Of a DNA stretch of 64,000 nucleotides, positions 31,800 through 40,935 are shown piece after piece. Each line of letters opens with the position of its first letter. The first letter of the stretch is position 1. This DNA comes from Planctomycetaceae bacterium. Its GTDB lineage: Bacteria > Planctomycetota > Phycisphaerae > Phycisphaerales > SM1A02. A program made the translations under genes and the position numbers. The notes below the pieces were generated by a model that was not told the DNA's origin, made no database searches, and saw only the letters and a program-made list of their open reading frames with translations. Location: contig JAIXYQ010000015.1 of NCBI GenBank assembly GCA_027490145.1, positions 310,001-374,000 of the forward strand, given 5' to 3'.

Positions 31800-33644
31800 T
31801 CAGCCCAAGGAAGCCCGCAGGGCCGTCGCCTTGGCTTCCAAGTCCGCATCCTTGGTGGCCTTGCAGGCATCCACCAGCCGGTCGGCCAGCCATCGAGCAT
31901 CGTCCGTGCGGTTCGCGGACGCGAGGCCAGTCACCTGCGTCTCGAAGCGAGCCAGCGATCGGTCGCGTTCGACGGGCTGCGCGACCAAGCCGGTGGCCAG
32001 CCGCTGGATGGCCTGCCGCCACGCCGCATGGCGACTCCCGCCGGAACCATCCAGCCGGTTGATGCCGTCCGAGCAGAACTCGGCGATGGCCTTCACCTCG
32101 CTGGACGTGATCGTCGGCGCGCCGCCGGGGGCGGCATCGCCTCGGAGGATGGCTCGCGCCGATGCCGCGCCCTTCGCGGTCATCGCCGAGCACGCGCGCT
32201 CGAGCAGGGACGTGGCCGCCATGGAGCACAGGGTGGAGTCCGCACCAGCCGCGGCCATGATGACGATGTCATCGATGCGCGCGAGGAACCAGCTCCGAGC
32301 CGAAGTGGAGTCGGCATCGGCGGCGATCACGGGCTGGAGCATGAGCGCGAGCTCGGCATATGCCATGGGCTGCGTGGACAGCGCGGAGGCCGCGTCCTTC
32401 AGCGCCTTCTTCGCGGCGGATGCAGGCTGCTTCGACTGCACGATCAACGCCGCCCGCGCACGCCACGCCGCCATGTGCATCGGACACCGTCCGGTCGCTT
32501 CGGTCAGGACGGCAAGGTCGTCGGCCGGCTTTCCCCAGGCGATGGTGGTGGCCTCGAGGAGCGTCTGGGCATCGAGGTAGGCATCGGGCTTCGCCTGGGC
32601 TGCCTGCATCATGGGTACCAGCCAGGCTGGATCGCCCCAGGCGGTCTGGATCCCGGAGTGACGACCGCTCTCGGCCCAGCCGGAGATGTCGTTGTTGAGG
32701 CTCCACTGGTGGGGTTCCTTCTGCCAGATGAAGGCGCAGTGGCCGGGCTGCCCGACGGGCATGGCCGGGATGCCGAAGGCCTGGCACATGCTCGCGCCGA
32801 AGCGACTGATCGCACCGCAGACGCCTCCCACCTCCACGATGGTCGGCAGCGTCATCGGGCGGCCGCCGTAGAACCTGCGGCCTTCCTGCACGCTCACGCC
32901 GTCCTTGTTCTCGAGCGTGTACTTGACCATGCCATGCACGGCATCACCGATCTTGCCGCGCTCGCGGCAATCGGCCTTGATGTTCGCACGGGCCCACGCG
33001 AGGTCGTCATCGGTCGCCCAGGAGCCGACGACGTAGCGCAGTTCCCACACGGAGAGCGTGCGGAAGGCGGGATCGAGTTGCCCCTCGCGATCCCACGCGA
33101 GGAAGGACCGCACCCGTGCCACGGGATCGATCGGCGCATCGTCAGCCATCGCCTTCACGGGCTCCGACCACGTGAGTGCGGTGGCGAGCGCCACGCGCAG
33201 GCCGAGACCTTCGCGGGTGCCCTCGACGCCCGTCACCACGGCGTGCAGCACCTCGAGCGTCCGGGCCCAGCTGCCGGCGATCTCGCCGCCGCCCGTGAGT
33301 CCGTCGAGTGCTTCCGGAGTGGCCAGTACCCACGACAGGGTCGGGGCCCAGGATTCGGCGATCGGCTGGCATCGATCGAGCAGCGTGAGCTGCCTGATGG
33401 CGCGGGCCGGTCCGTCCGTGCTGGCCGTCTGCGCCGCGGCACTCGAGCCCTTGGCCTCGAGCTTGGCACGCACCGCCGTCGCGAGATCCGTCCTGAGGGC
33501 GTTGAGTCCGGCAGCCGTCGTTGCCTTCGCCGCTGCTGCGGAGAGTGCCTTGGCCTCGAGCTTCGGCGCCTGCGCACGGAGCGGCGTCGTGATGGCGAGC
33601 ACGAGGGCGATCGGGGGGATCACGATCCAGGCTGGGGAGCGCAT
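31800..33644 (-). CDS. Secreted transglutaminase-like protein
   Basis: The 614-residue protein has an N-terminal signal peptide (to about residue 24, TPLRAQA). Its middle (about 225-320) carries a transglutaminase/papain-like core: GGVCGAISRFGASMC with the nucleophile Cys near 275, then VGQPGHCAFIW with the His near 301 and WSLNNDISGW with an acidic partner. The flanking parts are helical and Ala-rich, probably repeat-like. Such domains cleave or cross-link peptides in the periplasm; the substrate is unknown. It is a single gene, divergent from galE. Confidence 0.7.
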   Translation of the reverse strand: MRSPAWIVIPPIALVLAITTPLRAQAPKLEAKALSAAAAKATTAAGLNALRTDLATAVRAKLEAKGSSAAAQTASTDGPARAIRQLTLLDRCQPIAESWAPTLSWVLATPEALDGLTGGGEIAGSWARTLEVLHAVVTGVEGTREGLGLRVALATALTWSEPVKAMADDAPIDPVARVRSFLAWDREGQLDPAFRTLSVWELRYVVGSWATDDDLAWARANIKADCRERGKIGDAVHGMVKYTLENKDGVSVQEGRRFYGGRPMTLPTIVEVGGVCGAISRFGASMCQAFGIPAMPVGQPGHCAFIWQKEPHQWSLNNDISGWAESGRHSGIQTAWGDPAWLVPMMQAAQAKPDAYLDAQTLLEATTIAWGKPADDLAVLTEATGRCPMHMAAWRARAALIVQSKQPASAAKKALKDAASALSTQPMAYAELALMLQPVIAADADSTSARSWFLARIDDIVIMAAAGADSTLCSMAATSLLERACSAMTAKGAASARAILRGDAAPGGAPTITSSEVKAIAEFCSDGINRLDGSGGSRHAAWRQAIQRLATGLVAQPVERDRSLARFETQVTGLASANRTDDARWLADRLVDACKATKDADLEAKATALRASLG

Positions 33645-33715
33645 GAACGGATCCTACGGACGATCCCGGGTGCTTCAACGTGCCGTGCAGTGGGCGACGC
33701 ACTACGCTTGCGGCC

Positions 33716-34723
33716 ATGGCCACCCGAGGCACCATCCTGCTCACCGGCGGTGCCGGTTTCATCGGATCGCACGTGGCGGTGGAGGTTGCGGCGGCTGGCT
33801 GGCAGCCGGTGATCCTCGACAGCTTCTGCACGAGTGAGCGCTCGGTCGTGTCCCGTGTGGGCGAGCTGGTCGGCGCACCCGTGCGGTGCATCGAAGCCGA
33901 CATCCGTGATGCGCCGTCGATGCGCGCTGCCTTCGGCTCCACGCCGATCCACGCGGTCATCCACCTTGCCGGACTGAAGGCCGTCGGCGAGTCGGTCGAG
34001 AAGCCTGCGCTCTACCACGACAACAACGTCAGGGGCACCGAGGTCCTGCTGGCCGCGATGGACGAGTTCGGCGTGCGTCGCATGGTGTTCTCGTCGTCGT
34101 GCACCGTGTACGGCACCCCGCAGCGCCTGCCGATCGACGAGTCGCATCCCCTGGGCGCGATCAATCCGTACGGGCAGACGAAGCTCGACATCGAACGCAT
34201 GCTCGACGTCTGGGCCGATGCGGGCCCCGATCGCCATGTCTGTTCGCTGCGCTACTTCAATCCGGTGGGCGCGCACGCCAGCGCCCGCATCGGCGAGAGT
34301 CCCATCGGCATCCCCAACAACCTGATGCCGTTCGTGGTCAAGGTCGCCCGTGGCGAACTGCCCGAACTCGGCGTCTTCGGCGGCGATTGGCCCACGCATG
34401 ACGGCACCGGCGTCAGGGACTACATCCACGTCGTCGACCTGGCTCGAGGCCACGTCGCAGCGCTCGAGCGGCTGGACTCCATGCATCATGAGCGCATCAA
34501 TCTCGGCACGGGTAGCGGGTGCTCGGTGCTCGATGTCGTGCGCGCGTTCGAACGCGTGAACGGCGTGAAGGTGCCCCACGGCATCCGCCCGCGTCGGCCG
34601 GGTGATGCCGCAGCCGCCTACGCCGACGCCTCCCTGGCCTGGCGGCGGCTCGGTTGGCGTGCGAGCCTGGGACTGGATGACATGGTGCGGGATGCATGGG
34701 CGTTCGCATCGCGACCCTCGTGA
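33716..34723 (+). CDS. galE: UDP-glucose 4-epimerase
   Basis: This 335-residue extended SDR interconverts UDP-glucose and UDP-galactose or their N-acetyl forms. It shows the NAD loop TGGAGFIGSH, HLAGLKAVGES, the SSSCTVYG segment and the catalytic Tyr-x3-Lys in NPYGQTKLDIE. RYFNPVGAH and GDWPTHDGTGVRDYIHVVDLARGH are GalE signatures. The ATG at 33716 matches the family start. It probably feeds Gal or GalNAc into surface polysaccharides. Confidence 0.92.
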   Translation: MATRGTILLTGGAGFIGSHVAVEVAAAGWQPVILDSFCTSERSVVSRVGELVGAPVRCIEADIRDAPSMRAAFGSTPIHAVIHLAGLKAVGESVEKPALYHDNNVRGTEVLLAAMDEFGVRRMVFSSSCTVYGTPQRLPIDESHPLGAINPYGQTKLDIERMLDVWADAGPDRHVCSLRYFNPVGAHASARIGESPIGIPNNLMPFVVKVARGELPELGVFGGDWPTHDGTGVRDYIHVVDLARGHVAALERLDSMHHERINLGTGSGCSVLDVVRAFERVNGVKVPHGIRPRRPGDAAAAYADASLAWRRLGWRASLGLDDMVRDAWAFASRPS

Positions 34724-34762
34724 TACCCTCTCGACCTCGCGAACCTCCACCAAGGACCATCC

Positions 34763-35326
34763 ATGACCATCACGAAGCCCCTCATCGTCTCCGCCATCCT
34801 GCTCGCCCCGCTCGCTCCGATCGGCTGCTCGACCGCACCGACCAGCGAGGGCGCCCGCACCGTGCAGTCGGCCGATGTCGATGCCTTCCTCACGCGCGTG
34901 AAGGAAGAGGATCCCTCGATGAAGAAGTTCTTCGAGAGCTGCGAGGCCTTCGCGGCATTCCCCGACATCGGCAAGGGCGGCTTCATCCTCGGCGGCGCCT
35001 ACGGCAAGGGCCAGCTCCGCTCGAAGTCGGGCAAGCTGCTGGGGTACTGCGACGTCAGCCAAGGGTCCATCGGTGCCCAGATCGGCGGACAGAGCTTCGG
35101 CGAGATCGTCTTCTTCCAAACGAAGGAAGCGATGCAGCAGTTCAAGGGCGGGCAGTTCGCGCTCGCTGCGCAGGCGTCGGCCGTCGCCGTGAAGGCCGGT
35201 GCCGGTGCGAGCGCCGACTACCAGGGTGGCGTCGCGGTGTTCGTCGTCAATCCGGTCGGTCTCATGCTCGAAGCATCGGTCGGCGGGCAGCAGTTCAGCT
35301 TCCGCGCCGCCTCGGACGTCGAGTGA
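34763..35326 (+). CDS. SYLF-domain lipoprotein
   Basis: The 187-residue protein has a lipoprotein signal ending at Cys22 (PIGCS). Residues 65-185 match the SYLF/Ysc84 lipid-binding domain, with ILGGAYGKGQL, the strand GASADYQGG and VFVVNPVGLMLEASVGGQ. SYLF proteins bind phosphoinositides or other lipids; the bacterial role is unknown. AAGGA lies 7 bases before the ATG. Its stop overlaps the glycosylase start by four bases (GTGA), an odd pairing that may only reflect gene packing. Confidence 0.85.
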   Translation: MTITKPLIVSAILLAPLAPIGCSTAPTSEGARTVQSADVDAFLTRVKEEDPSMKKFFESCEAFAAFPDIGKGGFILGGAYGKGQLRSKSGKLLGYCDVSQGSIGAQIGGQSFGEIVFFQTKEAMQQFKGGQFALAAQASAVAVKAGAGASADYQGGVAVFVVNPVGLMLEASVGGQQFSFRAASDVE

Positions 35327-36051
35327 GCCAACCGGCTGCATCCATCGTCCGGATCACGCGCGGCCTGTCGCGTGAACTCGCGGTGCTGCATCCGGCCACG
35401 ACCCTGGCCTTCACCTACGACCCCATCCAGTACGCATGGTCCGCGCACCGTGCGTACTGCCTCATGGCGCGCGCGCGACCGCGGGCGCTCTTCGTGGGCA
35501 TGAATCCCGGGCCGTTCGGCATGGCGCAGACGGGGGTGCCGTTCGGCGAGGTCGCCGCGGTCCGGGAGTTCCTCGGGATCGACGCGCGCATCCGACCGCC
35601 TCGGCGGCAGCATCCACGCCGTCCCATCGAGGGCTTCGCGTGCGGTCGGAGCGAGGTGAGCGGTCGACGTTTCTGGGGCCTGATGCGTGACGCGTTCGGC
35701 ACGCGCGGTGAGTTCTTCCGCCATGCGTTCGTCTGGAACTGGTGTCCGCTGGCGTTCCTCGGCACGAGTGGGGCCAACATCACTCCGGACAAGCTGCCCG
35801 CCTCGGTGCGGGGGCCCATCGAGGAGGCGTGCGACCGTGCGCTCGTTCGCATCGTGCGGGCCCTGGAGCCCGGCATGGTGATCGGCGTCGGTGGCTTCGC
35901 GCGCGATCGAGCCCTGGGTGCGTTGCCGCCTGCCACGAGCGTGCACACGGTGCTGCATCCGAGCCCTGCCAGCCCTGCCGCGAACCGAGGCTGGGCCCGC
36001 CAGGCCCGTGCCCAACTCGTGGCGTGCGGCTTCCTCGACCGGTCGTCGTGA
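35323..36051 (+). CDS. SMUG-type uracil-DNA glycosylase
   Basis: The 242-residue enzyme removes uracil and oxidised pyrimidines from DNA. Motif 1 is GMNPGPFGMAQTGVPFGE (about residues 59-76), which is diagnostic for SMUG1/SMUG2, with Asn as the key active-site residue. The intercalating-loop motif HPSPASP lies at about 212-218. The N-terminus carries the DPIQYAWSAH segment. Start is GTG at 35323, coupled to the SYLF gene. SMUG enzymes occur in only some bacteria; planctomycetes are among them. Confidence 0.9.
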   Translation: MSQPAASIVRITRGLSRELAVLHPATTLAFTYDPIQYAWSAHRAYCLMARARPRALFVGMNPGPFGMAQTGVPFGEVAAVREFLGIDARIRPPRRQHPRRPIEGFACGRSEVSGRRFWGLMRDAFGTRGEFFRHAFVWNWCPLAFLGTSGANITPDKLPASVRGPIEEACDRALVRIVRALEPGMVIGVGGFARDRALGALPPATSVHTVLHPSPASPAANRGWARQARAQLVACGFLDRSS

Positions 36052-36066
36052 ATCCAGCCCTGCAGG

Positions 36067-37254
36067 TCAGGCCTTGTCTGCGCGGATCGACCCGATCCCA
36101 CGATCCATCCGCTCGAGCCCTTGACGCAGGATCCCCTCGCTCGTCGCGAAGCAGATGCGCACATGCCCGGCCGCACCCTCGCCGAACCAGCGTGGGCTGC
36201 CGGGCACCACGGCCACGCCGTGCTCGCGTCGGAGGCGATCCACGAGGTCCTCGATGGTGCAGGGCGGATCGTTGATCTTGGCGAACGCCACGTAGGTCGC
36301 ATCCGGCGCCTGTACCTGCACGCCGGGCATCGCGTTGAGCGCCTGCACGGCCTGATCGCGTCGCGCGCGGAGGTGCTCGAGGAATGCGTCGAGCCAGGGC
36401 AGGGCCCGGTCGTAGGCGGCCGCGGCGCCGATCTGGCTCACCGTCGCGGCGCCATCGACCGTCGAGGGATGTTCGCTGGCGGCCAGCATGCGTGCACACG
36501 CCGCACCATCGGTCATGGCGACGTAGCCGATGCGGAGCCCGGCGAGGCAGAATGACTTGGAGAAGCCATGGACCACCACGGTGCGCGAGGCGATCGCCTC
36601 ATCGAGCGCCAGCATGCTGGTGAACCCGGCAGGCCGATAGACGATGTCGCTCCAGATCTCATCGCTCAGGATCCGGAGGTCGTGGCGCTCGGCGAGGCGG
36701 CCGATCGCCGTGAGTTCATCGCGCGTGAAGCAGCGGCCGAGCGGATTGTGGGGATTGCAGAGGCCCAGCATCCGGGTGCGTGGGGTGATGAGCGACGCGA
36801 GCCGGTCGAGGTCGAGTGCGCCGGTGCGGGTGACGGACCACCGCACCGGGACGCCGCCGGCGGAGCGCACGGTGTGCGCGAACAGGAAGTCGACCGGATC
36901 CATCACGATCGCCTCGTCACCCGGCGCGAGCCACTGCCGAGCCACCATCGCCAGACCGGCCGCGGCACTGTTCACGGCGATCACGCCCGAGGCATCGACG
37001 CGGGCCCCGCGACGCGTGCGCAGGTAGCCCGCCACGCTGTCGCGGAAGATCGGCAGGCCCTGAGGCGGGCCGTACGACAGCACGCCGTCCTGCACATAGC
37101 GCACGATCGCCTCGCGGATCACCGGTGCGGCCGGAAAGTCCGGATCCGCCGCAGTGAGCGGGATCACGTCCTGCGCCTGTTCGGCCCAGCGCAGGTTGAA
37201 CGCGCGATCGCGAAGCAGGTCCAGCCGGACGTCATGGTCGGAGAAGTGGCTCAT
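36067..37254 (-). CDS. PLP-dependent aminotransferase class I/II
   Basis: This 395-residue fold-type I enzyme resembles aspartate/aromatic aminotransferases and the MalY/PatB branch. The PLP Lys is in HGFSKSFCLAGLRIGY (near residue 232). CNPHNPLGRCF holds the conserved Asn and Pro, and RILSDEIWSDIVY the Asp and Tyr. The Arg that binds substrate carboxylate is in HVRICFATSE. Substrate cannot be decided. Its ATG overlaps the flavoprotein stop by four bases, so the two genes form an operon, perhaps acting on the same compound. Confidence 0.82.
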   Translation of the reverse strand: MSHFSDHDVRLDLLRDRAFNLRWAEQAQDVIPLTAADPDFPAAPVIREAIVRYVQDGVLSYGPPQGLPIFRDSVAGYLRTRRGARVDASGVIAVNSAAAGLAMVARQWLAPGDEAIVMDPVDFLFAHTVRSAGGVPVRWSVTRTGALDLDRLASLITPRTRMLGLCNPHNPLGRCFTRDELTAIGRLAERHDLRILSDEIWSDIVYRPAGFTSMLALDEAIASRTVVVHGFSKSFCLAGLRIGYVAMTDGAACARMLAASEHPSTVDGAATVSQIGAAAAYDRALPWLDAFLEHLRARRDQAVQALNAMPGVQVQAPDATYVAFAKINDPPCTIEDLVDRLRREHGVAVVPGSPRWFGEGAAGHVRICFATSEGILRQGLERMDRGIGSIRADKA

Positions 37255-38336
37255 GTGAGCAGCGGCAGCGGAACGGTGCCATCGATGGGTTCGACGAAGC
37301 GTCGCGCGATCGCGCGGCCACCCTCGACGTACTGCACCATCAGCGGATGCCGCACGGCGTTGAACGATCGCATCGCCAGGGCGACGTCGCCCTGGCTGCG
37401 GCATCGCGCCATCAGGTCGGCCAGCAGCACCGCATCCTCGAGCGCGCTGTTGGCGCCTTGGCTCGTGAACGGCAGCAGGGGGTGGGCCGCATCACCGATG
37501 AGCGCCACGTTGCCGCGCACCATCGACGGCGGCGGGTCCATGTCGACCGTGTGCCAGACGTGCGGCGTCGCTGGATCGGTGGCCTCGATCGCGGCCCGGA
37601 CATCGGCGGGGAAGCCGGCCAGGTGCTCGGCGAAGAAGTCCATGGCCTGCCCGAGCGCGGGCGGTTGGAATCGCTGCGCGTCGAACTGCACGAACCAGAT
37701 GACGCGTCCACGGCCGGCGGGAACGAGCCCCACGGCCAGCCCACCACCCGGGTGCATGACCTTCCGGAAGGTCGTGCCCAGTTCGGCTGCGAGCGCAGGA
37801 GCGCTCACGGACGAGACGATCTCCTTCACGCGTCCGGCCTGCCAGGCATGACTGGGCGCCACGCACTCCCGGCACCGCGAGCGCACGCCGTCGGACCCCA
37901 CGAACGCGCTGGCCTCGAAGGTCGAGCCGTCATCGAAGCGGGCGGCGAGCGCTCGCTGGCCATCCCAGTCGAAACCCGTGAAGTCGCGGCCAAGCTCCAC
38001 CACGCCGGAGGGGAGGCCATGCATGATCGCCGAGAGGAGGTCGAAGCGACTCACGGCCACGGCACCGTCGAGCGATTCGTCCTTGAGCACGGATCCATCG
38101 ATGGAGCGGATGACCGCACGATCGAGTGACTGGCCCAGGTCGCGGGGGTCGAACTCGATCCCCAGACCGCGCAACGCGAGCCACCCGTTGGCGAGCAGGA
38201 TGAAGCCGAAGCCCCGTTCTCCGTAGGCCTCCGATCGCTCGAAGAGCGTGACGGGCATGCCGCGATGGGCGAGGCCACGGGCGAGGCCCAGGCCGGCGAC
38301 CCCGCCGCCGATGATTGCGGTGTTCAAGGAACCCAT
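37251..38336 (-). CDS. FAD-dependent monooxygenase
   Basis: The 361-residue protein is a class A flavin monooxygenase (p-hydroxybenzoate-hydroxylase-like). The FAD GxGxxG motif is AIIGGGVAGLGLARGLA. The DG motif is VGSDGVRSR, and the second FAD motif GNVALIGDAAHPLLPFTSQG. Such enzymes hydroxylate aromatic or ring compounds using NAD(P)H and O2. It is the first gene of a two-gene operon with the aminotransferase. Substrate is unknown. Confidence 0.85.
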   Translation of the reverse strand: MGSLNTAIIGGGVAGLGLARGLAHRGMPVTLFERSEAYGERGFGFILLANGWLALRGLGIEFDPRDLGQSLDRAVIRSIDGSVLKDESLDGAVAVSRFDLLSAIMHGLPSGVVELGRDFTGFDWDGQRALAARFDDGSTFEASAFVGSDGVRSRCRECVAPSHAWQAGRVKEIVSSVSAPALAAELGTTFRKVMHPGGGLAVGLVPAGRGRVIWFVQFDAQRFQPPALGQAMDFFAEHLAGFPADVRAAIEATDPATPHVWHTVDMDPPPSMVRGNVALIGDAAHPLLPFTSQGANSALEDAVLLADLMARCRSQGDVALAMRSFNAVRHPLMVQYVEGGRAIARRFVEPIDGTVPLPLLT

Positions 38337-38427
38337 GGCGCGATCCTACGCCCGCGCGGGTGGTGATAAGTGATTGCCGCGGAGCCGATTTACGGAGCCG
38401 GATTGAGGGGGCACGATCGCCCTGCCG

Positions 38428-39288
38428 ATGATGGGCATGCCCATGCGTGGTCGCCTTCCAGTCACGGTCGCGATCCCCGCGCGCAACGAGGAGCGCAACC
38501 TGCCGGCCTGCCTGGCCCGGCTGGCGCGCTTTGAGCGCGTGGTCGTGATCGATTCCGGCAGCACCGACCGGACCCGCGCCATCGCGCTCGAGCACGGTGC
38601 TGAGGTCCTCGACTTCGTCTGGGATGGACGCTTCCCGAAGAAGCGCAACTGGTTCCTGCGCCATCACGCGCCGACCACGCCGTGGGTCTTCTTCCTCGAT
38701 GCCGATGAACTCGTGGACGATGCGTTCTGCGACGAACTCGGACGGGTGCTTCCCTCGACGGTGCATGCAGGGTTCTGGATCAGCTACGACACCTGGTTCC
38801 TGGGGCGTCGATTGCGCCACGGCGACGTGAACCGCAAGCTGGCGCTCTTCCGGGTCGGCGCCGGCGAGTACGAGCGCATCGAGGAGGACCGCTGGAGCCA
38901 CCTGGACATGGAGATCCACGAGCATCCGATCCTGGATGGAACGACCGGGGCGATCTCGGCCCGCCTGGACCATCGCGATGATCGCGGGCTTGAGCACTGG
39001 ATCCGCAAGCACAACGACTATTCGTCGTGGGAGGCCCACCGCACGGCGTTGCTGCGTCGCGAGCGTCGGCTCGGCGACGGTGCACTCACGCCGAGGCAGC
39101 TGCGCAAGTACCGCTCGATCGGTGCATGGTGGCTGCCGGCCGCCTACTTCCTCGACACATGGATCCGCCGGGGTGGATGGAAGGATGGTCACGCGGGGTT
39201 CGCGTACGCCTTCCTGAAGGCGTGCTACTTCTGGGAGATCGGCCTGAAGGTCGACGAACTCGAACGGGGTGCCGCGCGTGGACGGTGA
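38428..39288 (+). CDS. GT2-family glycosyltransferase
   Basis: This 286-residue GT-A enzyme resembles the WaaE/KdtX group. The start PVTVAIPARNEERNLPACLA and VIDSGSTDRT bind the nucleotide. The acidic motif is FLDADELVDD, and RKLALFR and the later WSHLDMEIHEHP belong to the acceptor part. Starts at 38428, 38431 and 38443 are all possible because of repeated ATG codons. The C-terminal 70 residues include two hydrophobic stretches that may touch the membrane. It is paired with the acetyltransferase that follows. Confidence 0.85.
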   Translation: MMGMPMRGRLPVTVAIPARNEERNLPACLARLARFERVVVIDSGSTDRTRAIALEHGAEVLDFVWDGRFPKKRNWFLRHHAPTTPWVFFLDADELVDDAFCDELGRVLPSTVHAGFWISYDTWFLGRRLRHGDVNRKLALFRVGAGEYERIEEDRWSHLDMEIHEHPILDGTTGAISARLDHRDDRGLEHWIRKHNDYSSWEAHRTALLRRERRLGDGALTPRQLRKYRSIGAWWLPAAYFLDTWIRRGGWKDGHAGFAYAFLKACYFWEIGLKVDELERGAARGR

Positions 39289-39295
39289 CGTGCCG

Positions 39296-39835
39296 ATGGC
39301 AGCAGACCCCAGCCCGTACACGCTGCGGGAGAAGTTCGCACGCTTGACGTGGGCCATCGTCCAGGCGACGGCCTTCCGGTGGTCTTTCCACTCGTGGTAC
39401 GGATGGCGACGGCGGCTGCTCCTGCTGTTTGGTGCCTCGTTGCATCCGACCTGCCGCATCCGGCGGACCGTGACGGTCGAGTGCCCGTGGAACCTCTCGA
39501 TCGGCGTGGACAGCTCGGTCGGCGACGGAGCAATCCTCTATTGCCTCGGGCCGGTCCGGATCGGTGACCACTCGACGATCTCGCAGCGAGCGCACCTGTG
39601 CGCCGGAAGCCACGATCACAGGAGCAGGAGGATGGTCCTCCTGCGACCGCCGATCACGATCGGATCGGACTGCTGGATCGCGGCCGAGGCGTTCGTGGGC
39701 CCGGGTGTCACGGTCGGCGACGGTGTGATCCTCGGCGCACGTGCCGTGGCCTTCAAGGATCTCGCCCCGTGGATGGTCTATCTGGGCAATCCGGCGCAAC
39801 CGGTTGCGCAGCGTTCGCGGTTGCGGCCCGGCTGA
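39296..39835 (+). CDS. WcaF-like O-acetyltransferase
   Basis: The 179-residue protein is a left-handed beta-helix acetyltransferase close to WcaF of colanic acid synthesis. It matches at WAIVQATAFRWSFHSWYGWR, RRTVTVECPWNLSIG, the active-site stretch CAGSHDH and VGPGVTVGDGVILGARAV. The ATG at 39296 follows the GT2 stop; GTG codons at 39269 and 39278 inside the GT2 gene are alternatives. Together with the GT2 gene it forms a small glycan-modifying pair separate from the main cluster. Confidence 0.85.
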   Translation: MAADPSPYTLREKFARLTWAIVQATAFRWSFHSWYGWRRRLLLLFGASLHPTCRIRRTVTVECPWNLSIGVDSSVGDGAILYCLGPVRIGDHSTISQRAHLCAGSHDHRSRRMVLLRPPITIGSDCWIAAEAFVGPGVTVGDGVILGARAVAFKDLAPWMVYLGNPAQPVAQRSRLRPG

Positions 39836-39937
39836 GTACGCGCCGCCGGCCTTCCCGCAACGATCGCTGCCCCGGTCCCACGGGACCACGAGGCAACCTC
39901 GCCCACGCCGCGTATCGGGACCGTAGGATCCAGAGTT

Positions 39938-40153
39938 ATGCGGCTCTTGCCCAAGAACCCGGTGACGCCAGCGCTTGCATGCGTCGGCGGTTTCCTGCTC
40001 ACCGGCACCTTGCTCGCAGCGGTCCTGGCCATGGCTGGCGCGAATGGAGCGGCCCTCGCCGAGCTCCCCATCGCGCGGGTGGTCGGCTTCGTCGGCAACG
40101 GCTTGTTGTGGATGGGAATCGCGCGGGCCTGGAGCGGGACCCGCGACGCCTGA
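39938..40153 (+). CDS. Small two-helix membrane protein
   Basis: The 71-residue protein has two hydrophobic helices (about 11-33 and 46-62) and a positively charged start (MRLLPK). AGGA lies at 39926-39929, 8 bases before the ATG. No family is recognised. It is short and could be a chance frame, but composition, start signal and hydrophobicity fit a real gene. Confidence 0.45.
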   Translation: MRLLPKNPVTPALACVGGFLLTGTLLAAVLAMAGANGAALAELPIARVVGFVGNGLLWMGIARAWSGTRDA

Positions 40154-40243
40154 CCGTCGGAGTGCCGGCCTTCGCGTTGTCCGAATGGTGGCGGCCGATC
40201 GTGGGTGATCGATGGCCGTACCGCTGACTACAGTGACCAGACC

Positions 40244-40801
40244 ATGCTTCGTTCAACGCTCCTCACCGTCGCCCTGCTGCTTGCCTCTTGTCACACGCCT
40301 GCCCAGCAGGCATCGACCGCCACGGACGCCGGACCGAAGCCCGCCGCGGTACTCGAGCCCTTTGCCTTCATGACCGGCACCTGGGTGCAGGAGCAGGCCA
40401 ACGGCGCCATCATTGAAGAGCAGTGGTCGATGCCGCGCGGCGCGTCGATGCTCGGTTCGTTCCGACGCCTGCTCGGCAACGGTGCCACGCCGTTCTACGA
40501 GTTCACCCAGATCGTCGCCGAGCAGGACCGAGTGGTGCTGCGGCAGATCCATGTCCACGGGAACTTCGAGACCGATCCCCGCCGCGCCGTGCCGATGGAG
40601 CTTGTGCTTGAGAAGGCCGCTGCGGGTTCGGCCACTTTCGTGCCGGTGCCGGATGGCACGAAGGCCAACGCCGGCTCACTCGACCGAGTCACCTACCAGG
40701 CCAATGGCCCCGACACGTTGGTGTTGACGGTGCAGCCCAAGGCTGCCGAGGGCAAGCCCGCCGAGGCGCCGCTCGTGTTCCGGATGTCGCGCGTGCGCTG
40801 A
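40244..40801 (+). CDS. DUF6265-like lipoprotein
   Basis: This 185-residue protein has a lipoprotein signal with the Cys in LLLASCH (Cys16). The mature part matches the DUF6265 family, with FMTGTWVQEQ, EEQWSMPRGASMLGSFRR and FYEFTQI. The family folds as a small beta-barrel of unknown function, perhaps binding a hydrophobic ligand. The ATG at 40244 is chosen because it places the signal peptide at the N-terminus. Transcription ends at the hairpin at 40881. Confidence 0.78.
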   Translation: MLRSTLLTVALLLASCHTPAQQASTATDAGPKPAAVLEPFAFMTGTWVQEQANGAIIEEQWSMPRGASMLGSFRRLLGNGATPFYEFTQIVAEQDRVVLRQIHVHGNFETDPRRAVPMELVLEKAAAGSATFVPVPDGTKANAGSLDRVTYQANGPDTLVLTVQPKAAEGKPAEAPLVFRMSRVR

Positions 40802-40880
40802 GTGACGTGGCGTTGTGAGGGCTGCCGGGCGTAACCCGACCAGCAGGCCCCGCGGGCCAACGTGGCCCACGGAAAAGCCG

Positions 40881-40910
40881 CGCGGCCGACACGTTTCCGT
40901 GCCGGCCGCG
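40881..40910. terminator. Strong hairpin between convergent genes
   Basis: A 13-base arm (40881-40893) pairs with 40898-40910 around a TTTC loop, with a single A-C mismatch. It lies between the DUF6265 gene (plus) and the PEP-CTERM-like gene (minus) and would serve both. There is no clear T-tract. Confidence 0.6.
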
Positions 40911-40935
40911 TGCGTATCCAGTTGAAGCCCGCGGC

